Shown piece by piece: positions 34,901 through 43,600 of a stretch of 64,000 nucleotides of DNA. The position numbers were made by a program, and so were the translations under genes. Position 1 is the stretch's first letter, and the number at the start of each line of letters is the position of its first letter. The notes under the pieces were generated by a model, which saw only the letters and a program-made list of their open reading frames with translations, was not told the DNA's origin and did no database searches. The stretch is taken from NCBI RefSeq assembly GCF_965638725.1, contig NC_134963.1:12676501-12740500 (forward strand). Direction: 5' to 3'. The DNA comes from Aptenodytes patagonicus. Its lineage: Eukaryota; Chordata; Aves; Sphenisciformes; Spheniscidae.

Positions 34901-37459
34901 GCCTTTATTCATCCCAGGATTTTGATATCGCTACAAAAAAATCTTCACATCTCTCTTCCTGTAACCAGCTCTTTGTGTATCCCACATTATAGTTCCTCTT
35001 CTTGTATCCACAAATCCCCTGTACAGCCTACTCCTAAAAGCCAGTCCTAAAATCTCCACTAGATGGTCGTTCTCTCATAGTTACTTCAAACAAAGCAAGT
35101 GAGAGATGAATACGGAGAGAAATGGGAATAAATAAAATTATGCTCTAAAAGAAAGATGTTGGCGTTTGTTTATAAGCACTGGTGCAATGTACCCAGTGAA
35201 AGGATGAACACTAGAATTGTATCTGTCTCTTTTCTGTAAGGGGCATTGTTCAATACTGCAATTAAATTTTTCTAAGTTTACAGCTTTCAGAAGTGTCTTA
35301 TCACACTGGACTGCAAGCAGCAAAGCAGGTAAAATAAAGGTGCCGTTCAGGTAAGGACTGAGTTCAAAACAGAGAGCTTTCTGTGAGTGGGAGCCCTGGC
35401 ATGGATTTGTTTGTATTTCTGACACTTTGGGGACATACAGCTCCATAGATTTAAAATCTGTTCTCAGGTACATCTTCACTTTCCTCAGAACTACAGGGAC
35501 AGCACAAGTCAGAGCTGAGCCCACGGATTTCAAAGCCTGGTGCTGGAATATAGCTTTTTGTAACCTGGTTGAGCACCAAGCCGCTCACCAGGCCCTTCCT
35601 TACTGCTACTACAAAATTTTAATCTAGACTTCTGGTACACCATTGGCACAGGGAGGGTAATACTCGTTCTGAGTTAAACACAGCCATAACATTCATAAAT
35701 AACAGACTGTCAGTGAGGATGCAGAATTGTTGAGAACAAATGTGGTTTGATTTTTCTCTGGAGAGGTCAAGATGAACAGAAGTAGACACTTCCTGACACC
35801 AGATTAAACTGATACGGGTGTATCACCTCCTTCCACCCGATTAGAAAAATTCTTCTCATTCTCTCCATAATCTTAATTTGAATGGGCACCCTGCAAAGCC
35901 TCCCAAACCCGCTTTAAAAAAAAAAAAAGACCCGACGACAACAAACCCCACAAATCATAATTCTGGTTTAATCGATCGCTTCCAGGTCTGGAACTTAGCT
36001 GCCCAGGCTACTGGCTTATACCTATAATTGTGCTTCTGGGAGATTGCAGTTACATTAATCTTCCTGAAGATTACATCTCCCAGTAACATCCGTAAATGGC
36101 TCTAAAAGAAAATTTCAAGCCAGCCTCCCTCTGCCTTTTCATTTTTAGAGGGTAGCCCTGTTGGGTAATTTCACTACCAGAAGCAGCTAAAAGTGACAGC
36201 TTTGTACCGAAAGAGCTTGCAAACACCGAAAGCATCTGTTCCATCCTAACATAGTGACTGGGAAGGCTTCGGAATTGGGTCAGGATTTTTTTTGTCGTCC
36301 TCCCCACTACCTTCTCCTGACAGCTTCTGCCATCAGAAATGATTCATATGCTGATTGTACAGAAATGTACCATAAGGAGATGTAAACAAATACAGCAAAG
36401 CAAGGCGGGGAGCCAGAGAGATGGAATCTAATAAGTAAATATATTTTAAAAATCCGTTTCTCTGACTCTCACCCTCAGCAGGCAGAGCCACAACTTCCCC
36501 CGGCGACAGGGAAAGCACCGGCACTTCCCCCGCCAGCACCACCGAGAGCGCCCTCCGCAGCGCCCGGCGGGGCGGGCGGGCGGGCGGGCGGGGGCTGCGG
36601 GCGGCTCCGACCCGCGCCCCCTCGCCGGCGCGGAGCCCTCCTCGGTGCCGGCCCCGCAGCGCCCCGGCGGTGCCGCAGCGCCGGGAGAAGTTCGGCAGGG
36701 GCGGTCAGGAAGCAGTGCATTTACAGCTGCGGGCTGCGCCCGGAGGCGCGGGGGGCTCCGGAACGAGGAGCCGAAGGTCCGTGAGCGGGCCGGAGGAGGG
36801 GGCGCAGAGGGCAGGCAGGGAGGGAGGGAGGGGGCGAGAGGCGCTTTGCCCCTTACCTGGCCAAAGACCGAGCTGAGCATGGGGTGCAGCTGGTGGAAAA
36901 GGGGGTCCGCTTCCACCGAGCGATCGCTGCCGCTGGACTTGGTGGAGTACTTGCTGCTGGATTTGGACAGAGGTGAAGCGCCTTCCGAGAGCTTTAGGGA
37001 CTCTCTGCTGGACCTCTGCCTGTGACTGAAGAAAAAGTCCTCCTCTGCCTCCTCCCCATCCCTCTCTGAGAGCTGATGCTGGTCCTGGGGGTGACCGTGG
37101 CTGGCGTGCGGCGGGAGGTGGTGGTGGTGCCTGGATGTCCGCACCGGCTCCTTGCCGCTGCCTCTCCTTGGACCTCCTTCCGCCGGCTCCGGCTGGCTCT
37201 CCCCCCGTCCATGTGACAGCTTCCCCGCGCCCCTCGCTCCGTCCTCCCGGGCGCCCGGGTGGCAGAGCGGCCTGCGGGCACTGGGCTCCCCGGGGAGCGG
37301 CTCCTGGCTCTGCTCCCTCCCCGCCTGCCCGCCTTGTCCTCTGCCGTCCCGGGCGCGGCTGCCCCGGGGCTGGGGCTGGGCGCCCGCCGCCCTCCGGCTT
37401 CCCGCCGCCTTCAGCAGCGAAGTGCGGGACTCGCTCTTCGCCATGGAGGAGCCGCTCAT
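10946..37459 (-). CDS. CABP1: CABP1 gene: calcium-binding protein 1 / caldendrin, spliced span
   Basis: CABP1 is a neuronal calmodulin-like Ca2+ sensor. It regulates Cav1/Cav2 channels, IP3 receptors and, as caldendrin, postsynaptic actin (family knowledge). The span holds eight coding exons: 36857-37459, 24120-24164, 19227-19403, 15528-15558, 14700-14843, 13306-13415, 12749-12896 and 10946-10971. All junctions have GT donors and AG acceptors, and the phases fit. The last five total 459 nt and give a 152-residue common region with EF1 ([12 protein letters not shown]), a degenerate EF2, EF3 ([12 protein letters not shown]) and EF4 ([12 protein letters not shown]). Alternative 5' exons predict caldendrin of about 353, L-CaBP1 of 226 and S-CaBP1 of 167 residues. 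Human lengths recalled from memory are 370, 227 and 167. MLEC downstream on the same strand matches mammalian synteny. Confidence 0.97.
10972..12748 (-). other. CABP1: CABP1 intron between the last two coding exons
   Basis: A 1.8-kb intron with a GTGAGAAG donor and a TTGCAG acceptor. No repeat, RNA gene or extra exon is recognised. Confidence 0.9.
12749..12896 (-). CDS. CABP1: CABP1 exon encoding EF3 and most of EF4
   Basis: A 148-nt exon encoding 49 codons plus one base, beginning [18 protein letters not shown]. The EF3 loop is at common-region residues 97-108 and the EF4 loop starts at residue 134 ([11 protein letters not shown]). Both loops keep Asp or Asn at positions 1, 3 and 5, Gly at 6 and Glu at 12, so both should bind Ca2+. 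The linker IEEIIRDVD is typical of the family. The acceptor is TACTTGCAG and the donor GTGAGAAG. Confidence 0.97.
12897..13305 (-). other. CABP1: CABP1 intron, purine-rich in the sense direction
   Basis: A 409-bp intron. On the plus strand it is strongly pyrimidine-rich (about 12960-13260), so the transcript is purine-rich there. No other feature is visible. Confidence 0.88.
13306..13415 (-). CDS. CABP1: CABP1 exon linking EF2 to EF3
   Basis: A 110-nt exon that completes a Leu codon and continues [16 protein letters not shown] to [10 protein letters not shown], ending in phase 0. The EF2 loop has Gly and His where Ca2+ ligands are expected, which agrees with the known inactive EF2 of CaBPs. 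The acceptor is CCCAAG and the donor GTGAGTGC. Confidence 0.97.
13416..14699 (-). other. CABP1: CABP1 intron
   Basis: A 1.3-kb intron between the EF1/EF2 exon and the EF2/EF3 exon. It has proper splice sites and nothing else recognised. Confidence 0.9.
14700..14843 (-). CDS. CABP1: CABP1 exon encoding EF1 and the EF2 helix
   Basis: A 144-nt exon encoding (E)[18 protein letters not shown] through [20 protein letters not shown] plus one base. The EF1 loop (common residues 20-31) ends in Asp rather than Glu at position 12. In mammalian CaBP1 this loop prefers Mg2+ (family knowledge). The exon starts after CTCCCACAG and ends AACC before GTGAGTAAT. Joining to the next exon restores N-L-G-G-H. Confidence 0.97.
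14844..15527 (-). other. CABP1: CABP1 intron
   Basis: A 684-bp intron after the 31-nt exon, with donor GTAAAATTTG and acceptor CTCCCACAG. Nothing else is recognised. Confidence 0.9.
15528..15558 (-). CDS. CABP1: CABP1 31-nt microexon, shared splice target of all isoforms
   Basis: This exon encodes [10 protein letters not shown] plus one base, between TTTCTGCAG and GTAAAATTT. The human equivalent begins DRSLRPEEIE. It is in phase 0 at its 5' side. All three N-terminal variants (ending FGQ, NRQP or LSKK) join it in frame, which shows it is the branch point of the isoforms. At 31 nt it is at the low end of constitutive exon size. Confidence 0.96.
15559..19226 (-). other. CABP1: CABP1 intron between the L-specific exon and the common exons
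   Basis: A 3.7-kb intron. The part near 18.2-18.6 kb is rich in TG/TA simple sequence. An imperfect local duplication containing 'tatgattatg' occurs at 18880-18905 and 18926-18950. No coding sequence is recognised. Confidence 0.85.
19227..19403 (-). CDS. CABP1: CABP1 L-isoform-specific exon
   Basis: A 177-nt exon (59 codons, phase 0 at both ends) encoding [18 protein letters not shown] through [31 protein letters not shown]. It closely matches the insert that distinguishes L-CaBP1 from S-CaBP1 in mammals, where the last residues are also FAENRQP. The acceptor is a T-rich tract ending GGGAAG. The donor is a tandem GTACGTAAGT: only the first GT keeps the frame into DRELRPEE. Skipping this exon gives the 167-residue S form. 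Confidence 0.94.
19404..24119 (-). other. CABP1: CABP1 intron between the S/L first exon and the L exon
   Basis: A 4.7-kb intron from GTATGTTCC to the GGGAAG acceptor. It contains a CA-rich region at about 23170-23930 and a 253-codon plus-strand open frame at 21181-21942 that resembles no family I know. No further exon is supported. Confidence 0.85.
23170..23930. repeat. Degenerate CA-rich microsatellite region
   Basis: About 750 bp of plus-strand DNA crowded with interrupted acac, acaca, cacaca and tacaca motifs, the longest run near 23731-23742. It accounts for the overlapping open frames on both strands here. It lies about 200 bp downstream of the S/L-CaBP1 first-exon donor. Confidence 0.8.
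24120..24164 (-). CDS. CABP1: CABP1 S/L-isoform first coding exon (myristoylated N-terminus)
   Basis: Fifteen codons, [15 protein letters not shown], directly followed by the donor GTATGTTCC. The sequence matches the start of mammalian S- and L-CaBP1. Gly2 with Ser/Lys downstream is the known N-myristoylation site that sends these forms to membranes; caldendrin lacks it. Too short to stand out as an open frame, the exon was found by its motif and donor. Phase 0 lets it join the L exon (226 residues in total) or the microexon directly (167 residues). Confidence 0.95.
24317..24344 (+). repeat. Pyrimidine tract (CT repeat)
   Basis: Almost uninterrupted CTCTCT sequence (one G) on the plus strand, 150-180 bp upstream of the S/L-CaBP1 ATG. 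It is complementary to the purine tract that follows at 24372-24472, so the S/L 5' leader could form a stem. Confidence 0.8.
24372..24472 (+). repeat. Purine tract (GA-rich repeat)
   Basis: About 100 bp of nearly pure GAGAGG/GGAGAG sequence on the plus strand, with a few interruptions. In the CABP1 sense direction it is a CT-rich block 210-310 bp upstream of the S/L ATG. Such polypurine mirror tracts are known to favour triplex DNA and to recruit GAGA/CT-binding factors. Confidence 0.85.
31171..31186 (+). promoter_or_regulatory. CTCF-like motif 1 of the orphan island
   Basis: GCCCAGGGGGCGCCGG matches the CTCF core well. Binding is not demonstrated. Confidence 0.45.
31261..31278 (+). promoter_or_regulatory. 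CTCF-like motif 2 of the orphan island
   Basis: CCGCAGCAGGGGGCGCCC matches the CTCF core and lies 90 bp from motif 1 in the same orientation. Confidence 0.5.
31308..31337 (+). repeat. (GGGGCC)5 hexanucleotide tract
   Basis: Five perfect GGGGCC units, preceded by a related GGGCC unit. The unit is the same as that of the human C9orf72 repeat. The tract can form G-quadruplexes on the plus strand. Confidence 0.95.
32880..34560 (+). repeat. C/T-skewed degenerate repeat region built on CACTGC/CTGCTG
   Basis: For about 1.7 kb the plus strand repeats variants of CACTGC, CTGCTG, CTGTGCTG, CCACAC and TACCAC, with few G-rich stretches and clear C-over-G skew. The period is irregular, so it looks like a decayed minisatellite or expanded CTG/CAC-like simple sequence. 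No coding potential is credited to the several overlapping open frames. Confidence 0.55.
36566..36595 (+). repeat. (GGGC)n tetranucleotide repeat
   Basis: About six GGGC/CGGG units about 260 bp inside the intron after the caldendrin exon. It has G-quadruplex potential on the plus (template) strand. Confidence 0.9.
36857..37459 (-). CDS. CABP1: CABP1 caldendrin first coding exon
   Basis: A 603-nt exon (201 codons) starting [20 protein letters not shown] and ending [17 protein letters not shown] before the donor GTAAGG. Human caldendrin has AKSESKTSLLKA and DPFLHRLRPMLSSAFGQ in the same places, followed by DRSLRPEE as here. The middle is low-complexity: basic and Pro/Gly-rich, then a His-rich stretch ([15 protein letters not shown]), an acidic patch (EEAEEDFFF) and a Ser-rich segment. 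In mammals the caldendrin N-terminus unfolds to bind cortactin. The frame has a TGA at 37532-37534 and no ATG between it and 37459, so this ATG is the first usable start; Met at 37444 is an alternative. The longer human N-terminus is not in this frame. Confidence 0.93.
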
Positions 37460-37469
37460 CGCGGGGCCG

Positions 37470-37580
37470 CTAGAGCCGCATCCCCGGCCGGGCGGAGCGC
37501 TGCCGCTGCGGGCAGGGCTGCGGCGCGCCGCTCACGGCATGTCCTGCGGAGACCCGCTTAAATCCCGCACCGCGGCCCAT
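37470..37580 (-). other. Upstream open reading frame ahead of caldendrin
   Basis: An ATG at 37580 opens a 36-codon frame beginning MGRGAGFKRVSAGH. It ends at TAG (37470-37472), 10 nt before the caldendrin start and one frame off. A second start (ATG CCG TGA, ATG at 37540) lies inside. If transcribed they would be uORFs that lower translation of caldendrin. The first residues resemble the start of human caldendrin (MGGGDGAAFKRPGDG, from memory). Confidence 0.5.
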
Positions 37581-39110
37581 GTGACAGCGCAGACAAAGGC
37601 CGCGGAAGGGGCGCTCCGGCGGGGGGCTGGCGGGCACCGTCCCCCGCCGGGGCTCCCCCCGCGCCGCCGCCTCTCCAGGTGAGCCGGGGCCTCCCCCCGC
37701 CGGGGGCCGGCTCAGGCCGGGGCGCGCCGGCAGGCGAAGCGGCGCCGCCGAGGGGGTGCGGGCGGCGGCGGCGGCAGCGGGCGGCGCTCCCGCAGCGCGG
37801 CGGGCGGGCAGGGCCCTGCGGCCCCGGGCACGGCGGGGAGGGGGACCGCAGGGCCGCAGCCCCCCGGTACAGCGGCGGGCCGGAGCCGCGGGAGCATCGC
37901 CCCCGGCGGCGGCGGGGGTGGGAGGCCTGACCCCCGAGGCTCCCGCGTCTCCCAGGGAAGGAGCTTAGTGCCTCCGAGGGCAGAGCCGGGAAGGCGAGCA
38001 CCCCTGCCCCGCGGGGTGACCCACCTGCCCTACGGGTGCCCCTCGGAAGATCCCTCGGCTCCCCCACCGGGAGCCAGCACGCTGTGGGGGCCGGGGCCCA
38101 CCTGAGCGTTCCGCCTGGGTGCTCAGCCTACCGAAACGGGACCACGGTGGACACTGGCTCTATAGGTCAGCACCTATAGGTCTTATCGTTATAACTGGGA
38201 GGATTCAAAGCCTTGATCCAAACCCCAGATTTCCCGAAGTTCACGAGAGGAGGCTGGGCGCTCAGCCTCTGCCTGTCTGACATAGCCCACAAGGAAAGTT
38301 TCGATCCAGCCTTTGAAACAGACATAGAGGCTTTGTTAGGGCACGTCATAAAAGGATATAAAAATGAAGGAGTTTGTCCCTAAAAAGCCGATTACTTAGC
38401 ATCTTTGTAATCAAACACAGGTAATTAAGTGGCAACAGGTGGTTCAATAATGATGTTCTGTTTAAAAACAGTAAAAGATAATGGTGTCAAATCAGACATA
38501 TGTTCGCAACGAGGAAAGGACCCGGTTCCTTCTTGCTCATCTCCAGACAGTGATTGTGCCTCACTGCCAGACTTGGATACCTCAGCAGTTTATGTACCCA
38601 GAAAGATGAAGGTGTGATTATCGCATAATAAGCTTACTCATGCTAGCTCTGCTCCTGCTGGCACATGCACAGCAGTTACTATGTGATGACACAGTCTTCT
38701 CTGCAACAACCCAAGTGCAACTCTCCCTGCAGCCTGGGGTCCCGTTGCAGCCTGTGCTGCTGTGCCCCCACTACTACAGTCACGCATGCTGGTCAGGGCA
38801 AAGCTGCCACAGAAAGAGAATTACGCTTCAGCCCTGGCTCAGTGTGCTCTGTCCCCTCAGCTGCACTATCCGCACCAGATGCGCAGCAGCCGGGCGCAAT
38901 TCCTGCACAAGGTGTCCTCTGTCCATCTCAGGATCCCAGAGAGGAGAGGCTGGTCCCTCTGCCTCTTTCCTGCTTTGGACGCTTGGCAGCAGCTGTTGTG
39001 GTGACTAAATGGGCTGTTGAAGGGGTTTGTGGCAGGGACGTTTGTCGAGCAACGATTTCCCATTCATACCTGCAGCGTCATTTCAGCTCCTAATTACAGC
39101 CGAGGTACCT

Positions 39111-39140
39111 TTTTGTTTGTTTGTTTGTTTGTTTGTTTTT
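39111..39140 (+). repeat. (TTTG)n microsatellite
   Basis: About six TTTG units followed by TTTTTCCAG. No coding neighbour. Confidence 0.95.
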
Positions 39141-40635
39141 CCAGAACAGGCTGCTCCTGTTCGATATCAGCAGTGCAGAACCACTACTCATGGCTGGATG
39201 AACACGAGCCCTGGCTTTCCCTACTGCAGCTGCATTGCTGGAGCCATGGCTGCTAAAGGGGTCCTTCTGCCCGGAAGCTCAGAGGTAGCAGGAGGCGGAA
39301 ATGAACATTTCTCAATACCTCTCTGTCCCGGGGAAGTTAATTCCATCAGGATGTAACATTGCTTCTAGAGAAGCTGCCACTTCTGGAGTTGCAGCTGGTG
39401 CTGACGAGGCATTGCTGTGAGGAAGTTCACACAGATAAGATTCCTGTCTAGCCTGACCAACACTGCCCTCACCCTCCTTGGGGTCTTTTGAGCTATTCCT
39501 GAGGACTGTAGTGACACTGCTGTCTACAGGTGGGTTGTAGCTCCTTGCCTCAATCAACTGAGCACTGCAGAATTTGGAGCAGATGCCTCATTAGTGAGAA
39601 GGGACTCACTAGTGCAGGTGTGATTCATCACTTTGGAGAGCACTTCAGGGATCCGGGCAAGAAATGGCTTGACTAACAGAGGCAATAACAATGCAGGCAG
39701 GGGCCATGTTACAGAACCGAGCAACAAAACAGCAGCAGCTGAAAAAACTATGAAATGGGACAGAGTGAGAGCACAAACCAGAAACCTGGATGTCCATAAC
39801 ACCTGTGTTTGGGTTTCAGCTGGGAATGAACCCTGGCTGTTCAGAGAATCTGGAGTGTATCCTCCTCATAAATTCATTTTGGAGGTTCTTCATGTATCTC
39901 CTTTTCAAGACAAATTAATCTTGGGATCACAGTGGCTGCGTAGCATCCACTGCATACTAAAGAGCTAGCTATTCTGGAGCCAAATGCCAGGGAACAACAG
40001 TGCCTGGCTGCAGAGAGAAGCACATAATTCCAGCACGGCTGAGCGGTGAGATGTGCAGGGACATCTCTCCAGAGAGAGCGTGGCTCCTCTTCCATCTGGC
40101 AGCACAAAAGAGGACAGGCCTGAATCCTCCAGACACAAAGATTATATTATGTAATGTGCATGCTCGCTGCTTCTGGAGACGGAGCTAAGTCAAAACTACC
40201 CGTGTGATTCAGTCAGAGGCCAAGCCAGAGGGGAGCTGTACTTCTCTCCCCAAACCCAGGGGATTCTGGAGCGAGTGAGTAGCCTGGGGCTGGTGGGGGA
40301 AGGTGGATCCAATTCCAGCTTGCAGTGACAAATGCATGTGCGTTTTTGGGGGAGGGGTTCATTTGATTCTTTTTTGGCTTCACTTGTGCAGAGAAAATTT
40401 CTGGAAAAAAATTGAGAACACTGCTCAAACAAACAGGGGCTGCATTGCCTGCCCTGAACTTGGAAGAGCGTATTTCAATTTCAGTTAAAGACAACAGCCC
40501 AGAAAGGGAGTTTGAGAGTGAAATGAGAGAGAATTGCCCATGAAAAAAGTCTCCAGCAAGCTGTTGACAGGAAGGCACAAATAGTCTGTAATGTTTTGGA
40601 GCAGTTTTCTTGGTGCTAGTTTCTTAGTCTTTATT

Positions 40636-40690
40636 ATTTGCATGTGCATTTGCGTTTGCAAATTATTTGCATTTGCACCTGCATTTGCAA
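40636..40690 (+). promoter_or_regulatory. Cluster of octamer motifs
   Basis: Within 55 bp there are two exact ATTTGCAT octamers (40636-40643, 40665-40672), further ATTTGCA copies starting at 40671 and 40683, and one reversed copy (TTTGCAAAT at 40655-40663). It may be a homotypic POU-factor site or simply a decayed short tandem repeat of TTTGCA. Confidence 0.5.
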
Positions 40691-43600
40691 GAACATCATC
40701 GTCAAGAACAACAATAGGGTAAGTATGGTATCATATGAACAATCTGCCAAAGCACAGTAAAATCTAAGCTGGACTGGGCTGAGAATCGGGATACTAATCA
40801 GGAATCTGTCCAGTAACAGAAGATGAAGTGTCTAGCCCTCATTTATGGCCTTACCTTTCCCTTCACTATCTTTCCATCGTTTTTAAAGGGTTTCAGAAAC
40901 ATGGCATGTTTCAATAGTCATAAAGATGCCAAGTATCGGTCTTCCAGCATATTGTATTTGGATAGGCATGTGTCTGCCTCCAGAGGAAGCAAAAGCACTA
41001 ACAGCTGGAGATTCTGTTTGCTTGAAGACTTGGTATTGCTCTTCAGGTTTTACTCCACAGGAGAGGAATAATCCCGATAGCATTACAAAGGCATTATTGT
41101 TCTGGCTGTAATCCCCATGCTCAAATCCACCCAGGTTACTTGCATCCTGATTGCAAACAGAGAACTTCCCTTTGTATTTGTCAGGACAAAACTGGCAGAT
41201 GGATTGGAAGTCACTGTTTTCTACGGTCAAATAGCATCGAAGCAGGGAAAGGCCGCAGCGTGATCCTGTAATAAGCCTTCAGGAATGGGAAAGGAGGATG
41301 AAGGGCAACAGAACAAAAATAATAGTCCACAAGAGGAATGGATGAACTACAGGAAAAACACAGCTGGAGGAAAGCAAGATGACAGAGAGATAAGGGGGAG
41401 AAGAAAACTTGTAGAGACAAAGGTGAAGCTCCCTATACATTATAGTGTAAATACACAGGGCTCGCCAGAGGGCCAGGCTGTGCCCATGGAGCTGGCAGTG
41501 GGAAAAACAGGTAAGAGCAATCATCAGTGTGGAAGAAGGGATGGCTTCCAAAGGGAAGCAACAAACCTTTTCACAATGATGCTCTATGAGGCCACAGACC
41601 TCAGCTTGACTCTACAGCTCCATGTTGTTGGCACGTGAGAGGCCAGTCAGAGCAGGAGACTACACTTCACACGGACATGATGCCCCAACCCTTTCTTAGC
41701 TTGTTAAACCAAATAACATGAAAGAAGATGCAACGGAAACTGTGCTGCTCAACAGGACAGATATGGCTGAGCTCCCTGAGCTAGCACATGTGGCCTAACT
41801 TTAGCCAGACTCCAGACAAGGGATCTAACTGTCTCTACTCCAGGTGTGTTTAAAAAAAAAAAAAGTAAATAATTTTCCTAGAATTACTCCTCACCCTACC
41901 TCCTTCCCACACACCCTTTTTGAGACTCATAGTCTTCCAGTTCACACAGCTAGGAATGCAATTAATTAAGCTGATATAGCTGTCTCAGCTTTGCAGTTTT
42001 AGAGCCCACGGCTGGCAAATGTCACCTCTTTTGTATCAGACATCCCTGTTGCCAAACTACAATCAACTTCACAGCCACATCTGTGTAGAAGGCACTGCTG
42101 TGCAAGTGGAGGTGAACCACAAGGCAGGCAGGAAGCACATTAAAGTGGAGGTCTGAGTACAGGTTTTAGGAAAAAAAACCACTTCGAAAATCACTGAAGC
42201 AAGACTGATGTGGTTTTAACATGGTTAAAGTGGTGCGCCTCTCCATTTGACACAGTCTCAAGGCACAAAATGATAATGTGCCAAAGAGTAAATAGCAAAG
42301 GAATGCTCAATTGGCTGGCTTGTCTTTGGCTTACATTGAGAGCAGCAATTAATATAGGAAGGAAAAAATTAAATCACTTCATAATTTTCCACTTTCAGAT
42401 GACCTGAGCTCTCCTAGATAAAAGCAAAGCTTTTCACGAGCCCATGCAGATGTTTTACAGTCACAATAAACTATGTATGTGATGGAGTGATCTCTTTCTG
42501 AAACATGATCTGGACCACAGGATTATGGCTGCTTTTCAGAGAGACAGGTGGACTCTTCAGCTGCATTAAAAAGGATCCCTGATTATCAGGTAAAAAGCTT
42601 GCATTTTTTTTCTGACTAGGAACATTTAATCTATACTGGTTTAAAAAAAAAGGTTATTTATCAACTGCCTAAAGAATTAGTTCAGGGAACGAGAGGGAAA
42701 GAGAGCAGCACTGAAGGCCAGATACTTGAGGTCCGGGTTGGAAGTAGTTTGGGGACAAGGCTGAATAAATTGCTGCTGTTTGCTCATTGCCTGGCAGCCT
42801 GATCTCTGGCCAGTCTCCTGGCAAATAAAACCTCTTCTGTTTATTGTGGGAGAGGGTTACTTTCCAATGGAAAGGGTATTATGGTGTATCAAGATTATGG
42901 TAGATCAGTCCTCACATTTTATTCTGCCACTACTGATGCACCTGGGAAATCAGAATAAAAGTAGTTGCTGCTTTTTATCCTTTGACCCTTTCACTACCAC
43001 CAAGTAAAATACGAGCTACAGTCATGAGACAACTCAGTTAGTTACACAACATAAACTCAGTTATACAACAAACAGGCCAGAGTATGAAATAACTACAGTG
43101 AGTTCAAATTCATTCGGGATCGGCTGGAGTGAATCACTCATTATCTCCAGGGCAGCTGTTCTCTCTCTATAGAGCTGCTCTCTCTCAAATACTTTATTTA
43201 ATGAACACAGATACTGGTACATAACCAGCACAGTTCTGGTAGAAGATAGCTCCAGGGGGAGACAGGGTTTGGTACATCTGGCTTGTAACCAGAAAGGAAG
43301 CTCTATGAGTTGCAAAATATGGTCAGGTTTCTATTAGCAGCCAGTAGTCCCTTTCAGATGAAAAATTATAGCCCTAGTACTGACACAAGAGAAGAGGGTC
43401 AGGAACATGTGGCCAGTGGAGGAAGGACACCTCGTCTCAGTAGCAGAGCTGCTCAAAACTCCTGTGCAAGCATGCCCACCTCCCTGCTGAGTCAGCAGGC
43501 TAGCAGAGGGAGAGGGGGCAAGATGCTGCTACCAGTGTCATTGGCGCAAGAAACTAAACAAAGGCACTGAGGATTCGTGATCTTGGAGGTCTAAATATTT

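Larger units (their letters stand above)
24165..36856 (-). other. CABP1: Large 5' intron of CABP1 (caldendrin first exon to downstream exons)
   Basis: For caldendrin transcripts, which should skip the S/L exons, the intron runs from 36856 to 15559. This 12.7-kb part also holds the S/L promoter just right of 24164. Contents listed separately are purine and pyrimidine tracts (24.3-24.5 kb), a CpG island (31.0-31.6 kb), a skewed degenerate repeat region (32.9-34.6 kb) and a GGGC repeat (36.57 kb). The block at 26.3-26.8 kb has CpGs and dense motif-like sequence and may be a conserved enhancer. No other exon is supported. Confidence 0.8.
36480..38130. promoter_or_regulatory. CABP1: CpG island at the caldendrin promoter and first exon
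   Basis: GC- and CpG-dense DNA covers the caldendrin first coding exon, the start of its intron and about 650 bp upstream. It marks the promoter of the long isoform. No TATA box was recognised, and the transcription start cannot be placed from sequence alone. Confidence 0.85.

Noticed and set aside
40883-41278. Similarity of the open frame to the RAD9 checkpoint family
   Set aside because: A few residues such as FA-S-G and GRP can be aligned by eye, but two incompatible alignments are equally good, there are no supporting exons, and no start codon leads the frame. Treated as chance.
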